DNA of 64,000 nucleotides. It comes from Rotaria macrura. Its lineage: Eukaryota; Rotifera; Eurotatoria; Philodinida; Philodinidae. The DNA is taken from assembly GCA_900239685.1 (NCBI GenBank), contig OENT01000485.1, positions 44,266-108,265 on the forward strand, in the 5' to 3' direction. The position numbers and the translations under genes were made by a program. Shown piece by piece: positions 36,453-49,659 of the stretch; position 1 is the first letter of the stretch, and each line of letters starts with the position of its first letter. A model generated the notes under the pieces. The model searched no databases. It had not been told where the DNA came from and saw only the letters and a program-made list of their open reading frames with translations.

Positions 36453-39400
36453 ATGACTACGAAGAAGGAGCCACTAAATCAACCATTTAAGATTTTATTA
36501 ATTGGTGACAGTTCAGTTGGAAAGACAAGTTTAATGTTCCGTTTCGCTGGTATGTATTGAATAAGTTGCTTGACATGCATACCCTTTTTATCCATTTAGT
36601 TGAGGTTAACATTAATAATTTTTTTGTGTATTCTTATCAGTTTTCTTTTTGCGCTGAAATCCTTTTTTTATGTGTCACCTTGTAACTTCTCTTTACATTC
36701 GTTAGATAGGAAACATTTGAAAATAATTCAATGTAGATTGTGTCAAGAACTTTGATGAATATATTTGCTAGCCATGTACAGTAGCGGACAAAAGTCTCCA
36801 CCCACCTGTAACTTTATCAGATGCTTTGATGAACTGGCAATTGTTTTACTGCTAAGAAGCTCACATCAAACGCTGATCATGAGCACGATTTAAAATTAGA
36901 CAGACTTTCAACAACGTGAGAAAATCAAATTATTCATATTGTCGAATTTCATGAATGTATCGGATCACTATTTTCTTTTCGTCTTCTCAAGACCAGAACG
37001 TCAACACCGATCGCTGAATTTTCTTCGCGGTTGTATGCCTAGAGAGAAGAAATAATTCTACAAATTTCGATATCTGATTCAAAAAGTAAGCTGTTCAGAT
37101 AGGTGTGCGGTAATCTATTATCGGTGACCTATAGCATGAGCAATATTAGCGTATTGTATATTTCAAAATGACTACCGGCTTATCTAGACATTTAAATTTT
37201 TCAATCATATATTAAAAGATGTCGAATTTTGTCTCTGCTTCTTACTAACACGACCGTAAGGATAATCTAGCGATGGACGGTGACACTCTGCTCTTAAAAA
37301 GACAAAAACCCAAGCATCACATTTTTAGAAAATCGACACAATATATCATCAATAATTGGAATTCTTACGTTATTGAGAGTCAACCTAATTTCATGCTCTG
37401 CTGCTGATCAAGGTAGGGTGCGTGCATCTATGCAATGGAACAATTACCAATTTATAAGTGCATTTGACAAAGTTATAAAAAGGGGGGGGGGAATATTTTC
37501 TCCAGCATTTTCTGCATTTTCTTAATAATCGGATTTCTCGAGCTAGTAGAAGTCTGCCGAATTTTAAATGGTGCTCATGATCAGGGTTTAATGTGAGCTT
37601 CTTAGCAGTGAAACAATTGCCAGTTCATCAAAGTTTCTGATAAAGTTATAGGTGGGTGGAGACTTTTGTCCGCTACTGTATGTATAGTATAAATTGAGAA
37701 ACTTCGTAGTAGCCATTATTGGAGTGACATGGAATACAAAAATGTATGCTGAATGTTATTTTTCACTAAGTAGTAATTCATAAAGGATGATCAAGTAAAA
37801 ATTGACTTATGTTTTACTCTTTGAATTCCGAATGACATTTTTGAACAAAATATACTTCGACATATTAAATGATATGTTGATTATTGAATTGATAAAGGAA
37901 AGTCAGTAATCTTTAGCAAGGATAGATGTTCTTAGCGAAAGGAATATCCTTAACACGCATATGTTTTCGGCATATGTAATTAGATAATCAACATATTAAG
38001 GTTCACAATGATATTAACGACCAAAAATTCTAGGATGCAAATTCACATCGACCCGAGCTCAAATGATTAATTTCATCTGATAGAATGCATGATAACGAGA
38101 TAAATACTCGAGTTGACTCGAACTTTACTTTGATTTGAATAATAGACATGCAGAATAGTAACTAACTGTGCGTTATGAAGACAGAAGATACTTGTTTTCT
38201 TTTTGTACTTTATCATCAAATTGCTGGCCAAGCCACTTGAAATATGTTTTAGATGGTTAAAGATTCTCTAGTGGAAAACTTTCAAATCTAAGTGTCGCGT
38301 CAATTCGACAAGCTTCGTTCATTTCATGCCTATCTAACTTCGTCTAGTTTCATCGAGTTTTTCCAGAAAATTCAGAATCCTTTGAGACACTGCTAGTATA
38401 TCCACTTGTCTGAGTTGAATTCTTCTCGACTACCCTGACTTCCTTTCCATATATAGCCTCTAAAGAAAAATCAAATTAACTTCAATTATCGTACATTGAC
38501 AATAATATAACAAAGTCATAATATGGAAAATAACACAGTAATCATTGTATACCATGTGACGTCATACTTATGATAAACTTTCCAAAAGGTTGGCATTTCG
38601 TTTGAAAATGAAAATTATCAGGAATATGTATATATATGCATGCTGCGACTGGAAGTATTCACTTTTACGCATTGTTTTAATTGATATTTTTTCCGTCTAT
38701 GGAAAAAGTGGTGAATCTCACAATTAATTAAACTGATTATCGTTTATGATGATTAAAAAGTGTGATTTAAAGCGCATTAGATATTTTAGTGACCAATTTA
38801 CAGCGCGATATTTTCTGTTCAGAAAGAATATTTCATCAATGAGAAACAATCAACTTTTATGTATTTTCCTAAACATCATTAAAATTGGATACGCCAAAAA
38901 TATAATGCTTCACAACTGGAAAATAGTTTTAAATGCGCTATTTCTGCATGTTAAGTCGCTACTGTTGTAGAAAAATAAAAACAAAACCCAACAAAGAATT
39001 AAGTTATTTTTATTTGTCGAGTACATCGCATGTTGCTGTTTTCATAAAGAATGAAATGAGTTTTCGTTTCGAAGTTGTGCTCGCGAAAAATAAGTATATA
39101 AATATTGGATAGATGGTAGAAAGCTGATTCGTAAGAGTTCGATGAAAACATACATCGAATTCTATCATACAGATTCATAATAATAAAAGTATAAAAATTG
39201 AATAAGGAAGATGAATACCCGTGAAGCAGTATGAGAAAACAAAATTGAATCTTAAATTAGAAGAAGATTTCGAATCACTTTAACACTAAAAAGGAAAAAT
39301 TCTAAAATATGATCAGTCAAGACTTCTCTGTAATCTCATGATCTAAAAGGATATGATAGTATCTACTACAACCATCTCTCGTGGTCCAGAACACGTTCAT

Positions 39401-40206
39401 AGTTCACGTCACATTGAATTTGAGGCGAAAACAGTATAAGGACTACCAACAAACTAATTAGTGTTTGAAAAATTTCCTTCCATTTCTAGTTTATTGCTAT
39501 TCATTCGAAAAGTAAACTATAAATCACAAGAGAAAAAACTTTCCAATGTAGCTTCATACTCTTGATTTCGTCTCAATAGATAATCAATTTTACGAAACAT
39601 TCACTCCGACGATTGGTATTGATTTCAAAGTCAAAACAATCTTCCTGCGGGATAGACCAGTTAAATTACAACTTTGGGATACAGCTGGACAAGAAAAATT
39701 TTTCAACATCACTCGATCTTATTATGTAAGACAAAAAGATATCAATGAGGTGGTAATCGAAATTTAAAAATGAAAGTTCTTTCTTATTCTTCTTCTAGCG
39801 TAACGCTCATGCTATACTTCTCGTTTATGATCGTACAGTCGCAAGTTCATTTCAAAATGTTAGTCGGTGGATGAAATCTATCGCAGAAAATGCTCCTGAT
39901 GATGTCATACGAGTTTTAGTTGGAAATAAAAGTGATCTACATCATTCAATCGTCATATCAACACGAGACGGACAAAAATTAGCCGATCAATATTGTGTTG
40001 ATTATTTTGAAACAAGTGCAAAATCAAATAATAACCAACATGTATCACAAATGTTTTATATTTTAACGGAAAAATTACTTGATCTGCACGACTCTGCACC
40101 TAAGCGTGAGGAAAAAGATGTTTTCGATTTAGATAATCCATCAGATTCAACCTTGGACAGATTTATGAATTGCTGTTCATCATCAATAACAACTGATCCG
40201 AAATAA
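36453..40206 (+). CDS. Rab-family small GTPase (Rab8/10-like)
   Basis: Three exons, 36453-36549, 39580-39725 and 39799-40206, give 216 residues in consistent phase. All GTP-binding motifs are present: P-loop GDSSVGKT at 18-25, effector loop TPTIGIDFK at 41-49, WDTAGQEKF from 65, NKSD at 124-127 and ETSAK at 152-156. TIGIDFK and WDTAGQ-x-(K/R)-F are Rab signatures, so the role is membrane traffic. The first intron is 3.0 kb and hosts a Tc1/mariner-type element. The odd feature is the C-terminus, [13 protein letters not shown]: the cysteine pair is followed by nine residues, so the usual terminal prenylation motif is missing. Either an alternative last exon exists or this Rab is not conventionally geranylgeranylated. 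The subfamily is uncertain. Confidence 0.9.
36777..37680. mobile_element. Nonautonomous Tc1/mariner-type element with ~120-bp inverted repeats
   Basis: The element spans 36779-37678 (900 bp) and is flanked by TA on both sides. The terminal inverted repeats start CAGTAGCGGACAAAAGTCTC and extend about 120 bp (36779-36900 and 37556-37678) with only a handful of mismatches. The CAGT(A/G)GCGGACAAAAGT terminus and TA target are Tc1/mariner hallmarks. There is no transposase frame inside; the interior has a G9-G10 run near 37484. It is inserted in the first intron of the Rab gene. The close match between the arms suggests fairly recent activity. Confidence 0.88.
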
Positions 40207-41992
40207 AAAAATATGGTGACTTTCTTTTTCTTGTCTGCTTCAGAAATCATTTATTTAGTTTTTCACGTGTGACATTTATTTTCAATTATTCTCTGATTGT
40301 GCGTGTGCATTAGAAATTATTACATGTCATAGATTCGATGATTTTGCCGGCGACAGGTAGTTCTATTAAAACAATGTATCAAGTGTGGAGTTGAATAAAT
40401 TGTCTTATTCAACTTGATAAGAAAAATATTTTCTACAGGAGTCGAATAAAGTACTTTCAAGGCAGGAGAGGAGATATGTAATTTTATTTTTAATCGATGA
40501 AGTCTATTTGAAGAAGCAACATCGTCGAATAGTGAGATTTGTTGATATCTATTCGCAAAATAGTGTGGCTGTACTTCAAAACCACATCAATCAAGATGCG
40601 AACCTAAAAGAAAAATTAAATTAAAATTTCTGTAGCTCGGATGAACCATCGCATAGCAGTATTGTTACGTTCCGACATGTAAATTCACTCGTAACTAGAA
40701 CGTTAACTCGAAATAGTATAGTGCAACAGTCCAGCAACACATTGGTCTTGTATTTATAGCTGAAGCTAACGGTAATTTTAGAACATTTTTCATGCTTTGA
40801 AAGTGTATTATTAACCTAACAGCTCGATATAGTCTTTTCGTATTATTTTGAAAAAAGTAAAATTGCTTTTCTTTTTTTATGGATTTGTTGCTTACTTAAC
40901 GATTGAATTTTCACTTAAAAGAAGCCAAAATTTTTATGATACACAAATATTCTGTGACAATAAAATTATTGCAGCAGTCTGATGCATAACATAACTTTAT
41001 AGAATATTTTAAGATGGAAATACAGTCGTGAAGAATCTATCTTTTAGAACTCAAACATTTAATGCATATAAACAAGAAGTTTTCGATTGTAGGAAAGTGA
41101 AATTGCCCTTGAGCTTCCAAAATGAATCCTAAGAACGTAAAAAGAAAGCACCATATTCAGTTCCAGTTTCATCGAATATGTTTATTTATACTTTCAAGTG
41201 TTTTAAAGTGAATTTAACAAACATTTATGACAAACCTGGAAAAGGCTCATTTTTTTTTGAATTTTCTTTTGCAAAGATTTAATAAGATATTTTTGAAAAA
41301 TACAAATTTGAATTTCTAAAAGTTGATGTCTCAACAAGATTACTTCAACCTAATTTTTGTCATAGAATAAGATCTTTTTCTTTATTAACTTCTCGTTTGA
41401 TATGTTCTAATAAATGTGGCACAACAATACGTTCTTGAAAATTTGCACGAATTCAACAGCATTGCATTCTATGCCGAATATTCTGCTTGTAATAGCATTG
41501 ATATGCATAAGTATTGATCATTTCTAATCAAAGATCGACTAAAAAATTATATCTGACATAAATATCTCACCAGTTATAACCTAAATGACAGATTAGACTG
41601 CAATATATTTCGTCCTTATCATATATAAATTTATTCAACGTTGAAGTTCTTCTGTCAATAATGCTGTGTTTGAATGTATGAAAAGCGTATGAAAGAGTAT
41701 ATAAAAATGAAGGAAACTAAATATCCTACAATAATGATTTTGAATCAATGTTAACAAATAAAGAGAAACCGAGAGTATTTCGTTGCCCATACATATACGG
41801 GTTTTTCTTCTTGAAACGAAAACTAGTCACAGGATACGGCAGATGTCGGCTTCTATGTAATTATTTATAGGTGATATTTAAATACAAAAGAAGCATATAG
41901 ATAAGAAATCGCTTGCATGTGTTATTATTAATAAACTCTAACGGTCTATTGTAGAGATACATTCAAACAAAGCAGATCTCTTTATCAATCAT
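40207..41992. other. Intergenic, nothing recognised
   Basis: AT-rich spacer between the Rab gene and the glycosyltransferase gene. No coding frame, tRNA or transposon ends were found. The promoter of the downstream gene should be near its 3' end. Confidence 0.5.
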
Positions 41993-43432
41993 ATGTTAAA
42001 TTATTCAAGAACAATTTTCAAAAGTCGAAATAAAACATTTCGCTCAAATTATCTCGCCGTTGTACTTATTTTATTTCTCATAGTTTGTATAATAAAAAAT
42101 CAGCAATTATCTAATAAGAAAAATAAAGAATTGGAGAAAATCAATGAAGACAATTATATTCAAGCCTTTATCAATCGTGTAAGGAGTAATAGTTTATTTG
42201 ATAATGATGATGATTTTAAAGTTCATATAATATACAATATATCTAGCAATCATGTTCCACTTTGGTTAAGTCAATATGGGATAAAAAATTTATTCAATTT
42301 TTATTGGTTCCAAAATCGAGCTTATGTATGGCATTTACAACGTATGGTAGATTTTAAGCAAGCTTCAAACGATAAAGAGACAACTTTTAAATTAAGAATT
42401 CCTGAAAGTTTTAATCAAACCAATATCTATAATTATGTAGATCATAGTACTGAGCGAGCAATTATAATTGATACTGCATCTGATCCTATTCAACCGTTAC
42501 TTCCAGTATTACCACGATCTAGTTTATCATTAGAAAAAATCTGCGAAGAATATAAATGGTTGAATAATTTATTTCCATGTACGACAAAATCGATATTGAT
42601 ATCTTCGTTATCTGTAAATCCTTTAATAACCTATGTCTTATATGATGTTACTATCGACACATGTGATCAATACAAGCAATCAACGAATTTAAAAGCTATT
42701 CATTATGATGAACTAATATATATATTTGATAGTAAACGACAAATAAATAGTAAAATTGTATTTGTTCGACACATCTTACCACGTTTAATTCGTCTATTGG
42801 CTCTGGTACCTGAAACAGCTTTGATTTTATTACCTCATATAGATACAAGAGCATACGTAACTCAATATATAGATGTTTTAATTGAACGAGGTTTAGTACA
42901 AAATAAAAGACGCTTTATTAACTATAGTTCGGACGTACTTTATCATGCTAATGCTGTCTATTCAACATCGTCGCCACGTTCCGATTTAATCATACTGAAT
43001 CAAATTTTAACCGGTAATAATATTTCTGTTCGTCGTGAATTCATTTTAGTCATTCGAAATAATTTCGACGATGATAGTTATAGTAGAATAATTCAGACGA
43101 TCAATCTATTTCAGTTACCTGAAGATTTTTCATACTTAAGTATTTATCAATATTATGAAGATTCGTATAATTTGAAAAACATCAGTACTTTATTTCAACA
43201 AGCACGTATTATTGTCGCTATGCCAACAGATGTATTGTCTCATATAGTGTGGTGTCAGCCAGGTACACATATTATTGAAGTCATACAAAAAAATATGACA
43301 AGTGATTATTATGATATAAGTTTGCAACTTAAATTAAATTATTGGTTCGTAATGGCAACGGAAAAAAATAGAATCGACATAATTGATTTTCGAAATGTAA
43401 TGCTAAATCTTTTAGCGAATATTGGTACATAA
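41993..43432 (+). CDS. Probable type II membrane glycosyltransferase (GT61/DUF563-like)
   Basis: A single-exon protein of 479 residues. A short basic cytoplasmic N-terminus is followed by one membrane anchor at about residues 20-37 (YLAVVLILFLIVCII), the layout of a Golgi type II enzyme. The C-terminal half carries the pattern of GT61 (DUF563) transferases: a region ALILLPHIDTRAYVTQY, then YHANAVYST followed by PRSDLIIL. A late segment, LFQQARIIVAMPTDVLSHIV followed by WCQPGTHIIEV, fills the place of the family's HGAGLTN and PPGA motifs. The HGAG motif itself is not conserved, so the acceptor and even catalytic competence are uncertain. Several N-glycosylation sites (NIS, NQT, NMT) fit a lumenal domain. 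The naming is by pattern only. Confidence 0.55.
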   Translation: MLNYSRTIFKSRNKTFRSNYLAVVLILFLIVCIIKNQQLSNKKNKELEKINEDNYIQAFINRVRSNSLFDNDDDFKVHIIYNISSNHVPLWLSQYGIKNLFNFYWFQNRAYVWHLQRMVDFKQASNDKETTFKLRIPESFNQTNIYNYVDHSTERAIIIDTASDPIQPLLPVLPRSSLSLEKICEEYKWLNNLFPCTTKSILISSLSVNPLITYVLYDVTIDTCDQYKQSTNLKAIHYDELIYIFDSKRQINSKIVFVRHILPRLIRLLALVPETALILLPHIDTRAYVTQYIDVLIERGLVQNKRRFINYSSDVLYHANAVYSTSSPRSDLIILNQILTGNNISVRREFILVIRNNFDDDSYSRIIQTINLFQLPEDFSYLSIYQYYEDSYNLKNISTLFQQARIIVAMPTDVLSHIVWCQPGTHIIEVIQKNMTSDYYDISLQLKLNYWFVMATEKNRIDIIDFRNVMLNLLANIGT

Positions 43433-43689
43433 AATTATAACCTTTATTGATAACATCTATTAAAAGAGAAGGGAAAAGAAATGAATACAAGAAGGTTTAT
43501 AAAATGCTTGTCGCCCTGTCTTTTTTTTACATACATAACTCTATAAAGAAAAATACTTTGAACTTTTTCAAATGCACAAAACAACGAAAAACGACGTGAT
43601 CAGCACTATTGACTTAGATAAATACAAACAACATCGATAAATTACAGGTAAAGTATATGTAAATTTCTTTGTTTTTTTTCGTTTGCTTA

Positions 43690-45661
43690 TTATTCTTTGA
43701 AATGATTACGAAGTAAACGAAGAAATTCCTCACGATTTTCCGGTGTTAGTGCTAATACTTGTTGTAAGAGCTTATTTGGCGAAGCAACATGTGCAAATGT
43801 TGATATGTAAACATTTGTAAACAAAGCCATGATTATTTGACAATCGAATCGATCCTATAGAAAAATAAGAGCATAAAAATCTTTGTATGAATTCATCATA
43901 CTAATCTTACCACAAATCCTCCATGGCCAGGTATCGTTGCTGCAAAATCTTTAATACGAAAAGCGCGTTTAAATCCACTTGCAAAAAAACCACCGAATGG
44001 TCCAATACTTGATGCGAATAACGATAATACCAATGAATGCAATTGAAATGGATAAAGTTCTAACGTACGTTTAAAGAATGAAAATGGTTTTGGCATCGTA
44101 TACATTGTCTTTTGAAATAATGGTAAAGGTATACATGATGTTGCTAGACTCCGTTTTTCATCGTCGTATTCAAGTGGACATACAAGAAATTGGTAACGAC
44201 TTAAGATACCAGCTAGTATGAAACCAAATATTAATGTTGATAGGCCACCGCCAATGAAACCTTCCCATGTTTTTTTCGGTGATAGTTTTGTCAATGGTGT
44301 GCGTCCATAGAAAAATCCAAACATGTATGCCATTATATCATTACAGATAATTAATGAAACAGGAAAGAGAAACCAGATCATACCTAAATTAATTACAATG
44401 ATTCTTTCGTGGAAACTTTCAGTAAAACTAGAGTGTGATTTTTCTTATATTTTCTAATCAAGTTTGAACACAATTTATAATAAGTAGTACTTCATTGGAA
44501 TTCATATTAAACATTTCTATGAGACGCAATTCTTGTGTCCAATTGTGATAACTCTTTCGAGAAAATGCGAAAGAACGTTTCCATCGAGCAGTTCATGAGT
44601 TGCTTTTTACTCACTCTATGTCTATGCCTTATGATTTAAAAAGAACATGAACGATACTATATCGTAAGATAAATAAGTTTAAAAAATCATAATCAAACAT
44701 TCGCGATACAATATGTTTAAATCATTAATCAAATCTACAAAAATAGATATAGATTATGCACAAGGCCAGAGAGATTATTTTGTATGATGAAATTTCAGAT
44801 ACGAGATACTAAAAGCTTGATTCTGTCGTTTTCTACGACGAGAATAATACACTATTCCAATAAAAAATATGTTCAATGCAGGAGTAGAAAAATAAAATTT
44901 CTTTCATAAAATAGAGAGGGGATTTTCGTTCTACCTTCGCAAATATTCTGTATCATTTGATGACTTGATGTTACCAATATCATTAATGTTATATGTGTAT
45001 ATCCGAAAAGAGTGAATTGTTTAAGATAGTACGTCTTTTTTAAACTTAATACAAAACCAACAAAACCACTTGTATATAATAGAAACGCAATCATACGATG
45101 ATATGTAACAAGTGGCTGAAGAAAATTATTTTTATTCATCATAAAACCAAAATGATTGATTAAACTTTCTCCATATAGCCAATAATTAGATGTAAATAAA
45201 AAATACCATGATAATGTTCGAAACCATGGCAAATTATGTGATTTATAAACTGTATAACCAATATTAATTATTTCTTGAAAACATTTTATTTGTATAAGTA
45301 ATACAACGATTGAAACAACGAGTGGTCCCATGGATACCAGTTTAGCGAAGCCAATAATCATGAACCATGAAAAAATACCTCGGATAATCCAATTACGCCA
45401 ACGTGGATTTAAACCAATTAGCAATCGATCAAAATATTGCATAAATGTTTGTACAGTTGATTCTTCGACGATCATATTTGCACCGCTTGGTTGTGATGGC
45501 AATGGCTCCATGTCATCATCTTCTGTTGTTGGAGCAGCGGGACCACTTGTAGTTGTTTCTATATTTGATGATGGAGCTGCATTGGTGCCATCTTGATTTT
45601 CAACATGTCTATGGTGAATACCAGAAACAGTTGAAGAAGATATTGCATTATCAGCGCTCAT
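43690..45661 (-). CDS. CDS1: Phosphatidate cytidylyltransferase (CDP-diacylglycerol synthase)
   Basis: Three exons on the minus strand, 45661-44935, 44383-43911 and 43854-43690, give 454 residues (human CDS1 461, CDS2 445). The N-terminal 75 residues are Ser/Thr/Pro-rich and cytosolic, followed by multiple membrane helices. Strong family blocks include [36 protein letters not shown] and the CDS signature S-x-x-K-R-x4-K-D ... P-G-H-G-G-x-x-D-R-x-D, which is completed only when exons 2 and 3 are joined (GHGGFV|DRFDCQ). The enzyme makes CDP-diacylglycerol from phosphatidic acid and CTP in the ER, for phosphatidylinositol and cardiolipin synthesis. All signature residues are intact. The animal CDS1/CDS2 split may not apply, so the symbol denotes the family. 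Confidence 0.95.
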
Positions 45662-46970
45662 TATGAGTATACAAGATGAATCTTGTTAGTATGATGAAAA
45701 AACTTTCTTATCTGCAAATCAATGAAATTGATTTGACGTAATTACGAGATGGAGAAAAACAAATAAAAAAACTAGAACTCGTGTTTCTCTAAGCATGAAT
45801 TATGGAAACCAATGAAAAATGAGTTTCAGGAATAGATGGCAATAGGAAACGGATTAATATAAGTCTTGCTGATGTTCTCTGTTGAATATGTTTTTACATA
45901 GGCATATGATATTTCTCAATTATCAGACCTATTAGCCTGAATAATTTGTCCTTTTTATCTACTAGACGTTTCTATTCTGTAAACACATGACTAATTCGTC
46001 AAGTAAGCAATCCAAGAAATGTCATGCAACTGAAATTAGTTAAAATACGAACCCAATATCTATCACTGTTCTTAATCATTATTAGAAATCAATGTCTTAT
46101 GAATGAAGGATCGTCGGGATGCCATCGATTAAAAATCAATGGCTATGTTGAAGTGAAATCATAATGAATAATATAGAAGTTAAAAGAAGATTTTATCTAT
46201 CAAAATCTGTTATCTCGACGTATTGAAATTCAACGAATTCCTGATCTGAACCTTACTATAATTTCTCTCAGATCACAAAGAATATTCAATGCTGAGTTTA
46301 ATATTAAATTCTTCATGACATGAACTTATTGTGACTATTTCGCTTATGAAAATATTTAGTAGCTTGAGTTATCTCCTCATGTGGGAAGAATCACTATCTT
46401 TGCTAATCAGATGATGTGTTTAATATTTATAACTCGAATTAGGTGATTCATAAAACTTTTAAAAAGATCAAGTTGAGATTTGCAAAGCGATTTTTATACT
46501 TTTAAAACTAGTCATGATCAATTCCCATCTGAATATAATCTTGATTAATTAGACACATAAAAAGAATATGAGACAAAGTATATTTCTGTTCAATAGACGA
46601 ATATACATTTTTCTTTACACATTAGAAGAAATTAAGAGTATTCAAATAAAACTTAACAACTGGCATGACAGTATCATGCTCGGATGAGAAAACACTTAGT
46701 TAATCGTTTAATTACTCGCTTGTTTTCGATATTTAATTTTCCTATAGAGGAAAATCACTCTTTTCCGATTCAAAATATAGAGCTGGACGATTTAAGTTGT
46801 TTTCTGTCGCTGAATTTTCAATACGATCTTTCACGATCGATATTTCAAATGAATCCTTAGATGAAAAAGTATGATTTTATATCATTTTTGTCTCCTTTAT
46901 AATAATGATTGGAACAGTTAAGTATTGTGAGTCACATATTCAAATACATGATGTTTCCTTTATAAAATCT
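45662..46970. other. Intergenic 5' flank of the CDS gene
   Basis: AT-rich sequence upstream of the cytidylyltransferase. It should hold that gene's promoter. No gene or repeat was recognised. Confidence 0.5.
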
Positions 46971-46974
46971 TTAA

Positions 46975-47265
46975 TACGGCCGCCGATCACATTAACTGTT
47001 TACTGTAATCGTAAACGGTATTTTACGGTGTATTACGACTACTGTAGACTATTAATGTTAACTCTCATCGTTGAGGATTAACGTAAAATACGTGCCCTCG
47101 GCACGATGACCACTGAAAGCACGGTACCATATTGAAACTTATGCGACGATTTTAAAAGATTTAAGAACCGTGCACAGTTTTCTACCGTACGTTACCTTAT
47201 ACAGCCGCTAAAGCCGTAGACACAGTTCTGTTAACTATGGGCATAGGACTATACGGCTTATCCAA
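46975..47265. repeat. ACGGTA-word-rich segment, possible degraded MITE
   Basis: Variants of ACGGTA/TACCGT and TACGGC occur many times in both orientations within about 290 bp (for example AAACGGTATTTTACGGTG, CACGGTACC, CTACCGTACG, ATACGGC). The segment is GC-richer than its surroundings. The ends are weakly inverted (ATACGGCCGC and GACTATACGGC). No target duplication was found. Confidence 0.4.
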
Positions 47266-48212
47266 GTAGCATTGTACTTCGCTTATCAATGTGATTTTGA
47301 CTCTTTTTCTTTAAAAAAAATTATACTTTGGCATTCAAAACAGGGTTTTAAAATTTTCAGAAACAGTACTTCGAATTTCTAAGCCAAGAGTGTTGTTGAA
47401 AAATGCTTAGTGACGTACCGTTCGATGTAGACTTTGATTCTCTACGAAACTGTAGATTGACTTTTGCTTTTATGTCTCAAGCAACTTCTAAGTTTCTCTA
47501 TAGTTTCTAACTTAAGGAAGTGCTGGTGAGTTCCCTGACATGGTTTTTATTATCTGTAGTTTATTCTTCCAAACAGTCACGAAGAAGCAATGGCATAAAA
47601 TATGAGCAAGAAGGAATAGAGAAAGAAGGATAAGTCAAGAATGACTATAGTGAACAACATATGAACAAGAGTATTCATATGTGCTGACAAAAGAGAGAGA
47701 AAGAGAACAATGAAAAGAAGAGAATAATGATAAAGAGATTGACTACTCACAGTGATACATGACGGATACATCCATCACACTCTCCTTTTGATCTGTCTAC
47801 TTGATTTTTTCCCAGAACAATATATATATATACCCTAGAAATCAAATTATATACAAATGAAATATTCTTAATAACGTTAGGGGCTTCAAATTCGGCAGAA
47901 AATTAACACTGCCCATAGGGTTACATTTGTTATGCATTATTTATAGCGAATATAGTTTAGAAAAACTTCTTTTTATTGCTTGAAAGCTGATTCCATGCTC
48001 TACAATACTGGCATCATAAGCATTCCAATTGAAGAAATACTTTCTAAAAATATCAGAGTACTATAAGCGGGCCTATATAATAAGGTTCTTTTATCACAGC
48101 GTTACTTTCCGATAAAACCTTTCTAGAAGATCGAGATTTCAGCCTAACTTGGTCATTCTTGCAGCATGTGTAGAGTAGGATAAACTGCATCGACTGATGT
48201 TTGAAAAACTTT
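47266..48212. other. Intergenic, nothing recognised
   Basis: AT-rich DNA with a purine-rich stretch near 47.58-47.75 kb and a short TA run near 47821. No gene is supported. Confidence 0.45.
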
Positions 48213-48449
48213 ATTTCCTCCATAGATGTCCATAGCGGCGCGACCTCTGCCGTGGTAGCAGCAAATAATTTTAAAAAGACGTCGCGGCGCGGTAGGTTTT
48301 CCTAAACCCTATCATAGTGGCGGCGCGGCAGCGACTATTTATTTATTTTCACTGTCGCGGTGCAGTGCGGCAGTGGTTGAAAGTTTTGAAAAGAAAAATT
48401 CCATTTTTGTATGGAGAAATCCATAAACTTGAGATCCCTTATGAATGTA

Positions 48450-49240
48450 CTGAACTAAGGCTACCTGATAAAGTACCCTGCTACTAGTATGTCACAGGTA
48501 GTTTTGGGTACTTCAGTGCCTTATAGTACTTTTAGGTACGTATAAGGTACTTGGGTGGGTACTCTGCTGCATAGCGTCTAGTAAATGGGTACTGGAAGTT
48601 ACTGATCAAATACTCGGCTGGGTACTATTGCGCAGTAATTTTAGGTACCCTGCTGCCAAAGCTGCAGTATGTTGGTGATCGAACCTAATCTTTGCCTTTT
48701 TTTATTTTTGCTTCTCTCAAAGCAAATTATAATTTTTTTTCGTGTTCATATAATTTCATTTTCAATTCTGAAAACTCTGCCCGGCCAAATTTCTCAATCT
48801 GACTGAGCTTGAGTTGGTCAGATCTCCACCAGACCATATCAAGGTAGTCCTCTCTCAATTTATGATCGAGATCGGCATTTTTTTCGACTAATAAAATAGT
48901 CAAGAAATTATCCAGAAAAGATTAGTATGAAAGTATATTAGTTTTTTATGCTTCGTCTAGTTGTTTATCTGGAGCTGTGTGTGCGAAAGAAAATGGTGAA
49001 TGGACAGCCACTACACAGAACGCGACAAATCTAGGATACCCTGTAGAACTTTTCTAAGTAAAGTTACAGGTGCGGGTACTCATTCAAGTGTCTGTTCAGT
49101 AAACATACTGATGTGCGTACCCAATGCAGTAACTAGATCAGTATGATCACTGAGAATTTTCGAAGTACCCATATCGGGTACCTTGTTGAGGCTTTCTCAG
49201 TACATGGGTACCATGAACTCAGTACTTCCCCAAGGGTATT
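48450..49240. repeat. GGTAC-word-rich region inside the composite element
   Basis: GGTACT, GGGTAC and their complements recur dozens of times in two blocks, 48460-48660 (mostly GGGTACT) and 49065-49235 (both strands). A more ordinary spacer lies between. The arrangement suggests the two sub-terminal parts of one more nonautonomous element, but exact ends could not be set. Confidence 0.55.
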
Positions 49241-49659
49241 ATTCTAACATAATTTGCATCATAGAATTTTTCTCGGTTAGTGTAGTCTTATATCTATTTC
49301 TTCATTTAGAAAAAACACAAGTGTTACTAGAAAACAACTGAATGATGATAGTATGTCAGAGCTAGTTACTATATGTTTCTGAATATATTTGTGATTTCGT
49401 TCTGTTTGATATCTATGTATAGCAATAGTTAATAATACGTAACCATATATAATTTCAGCACTGTTATGATGGTCCACTAATAAATACTGGCATTTTTTAG
49501 TCCGAAGTTTCCGTTACTTTATGTGCACTATAGCAATATTGGTAAATTTCTTTAAGAATTTTTCATGCAGTGAATGAAACAATATGCTTTTTTTCATTGA
49601 TTATAATTTGTTTATATCAATCCAATGTTTGTTTCTTCTAATTACGTCTGCGTTAATGA

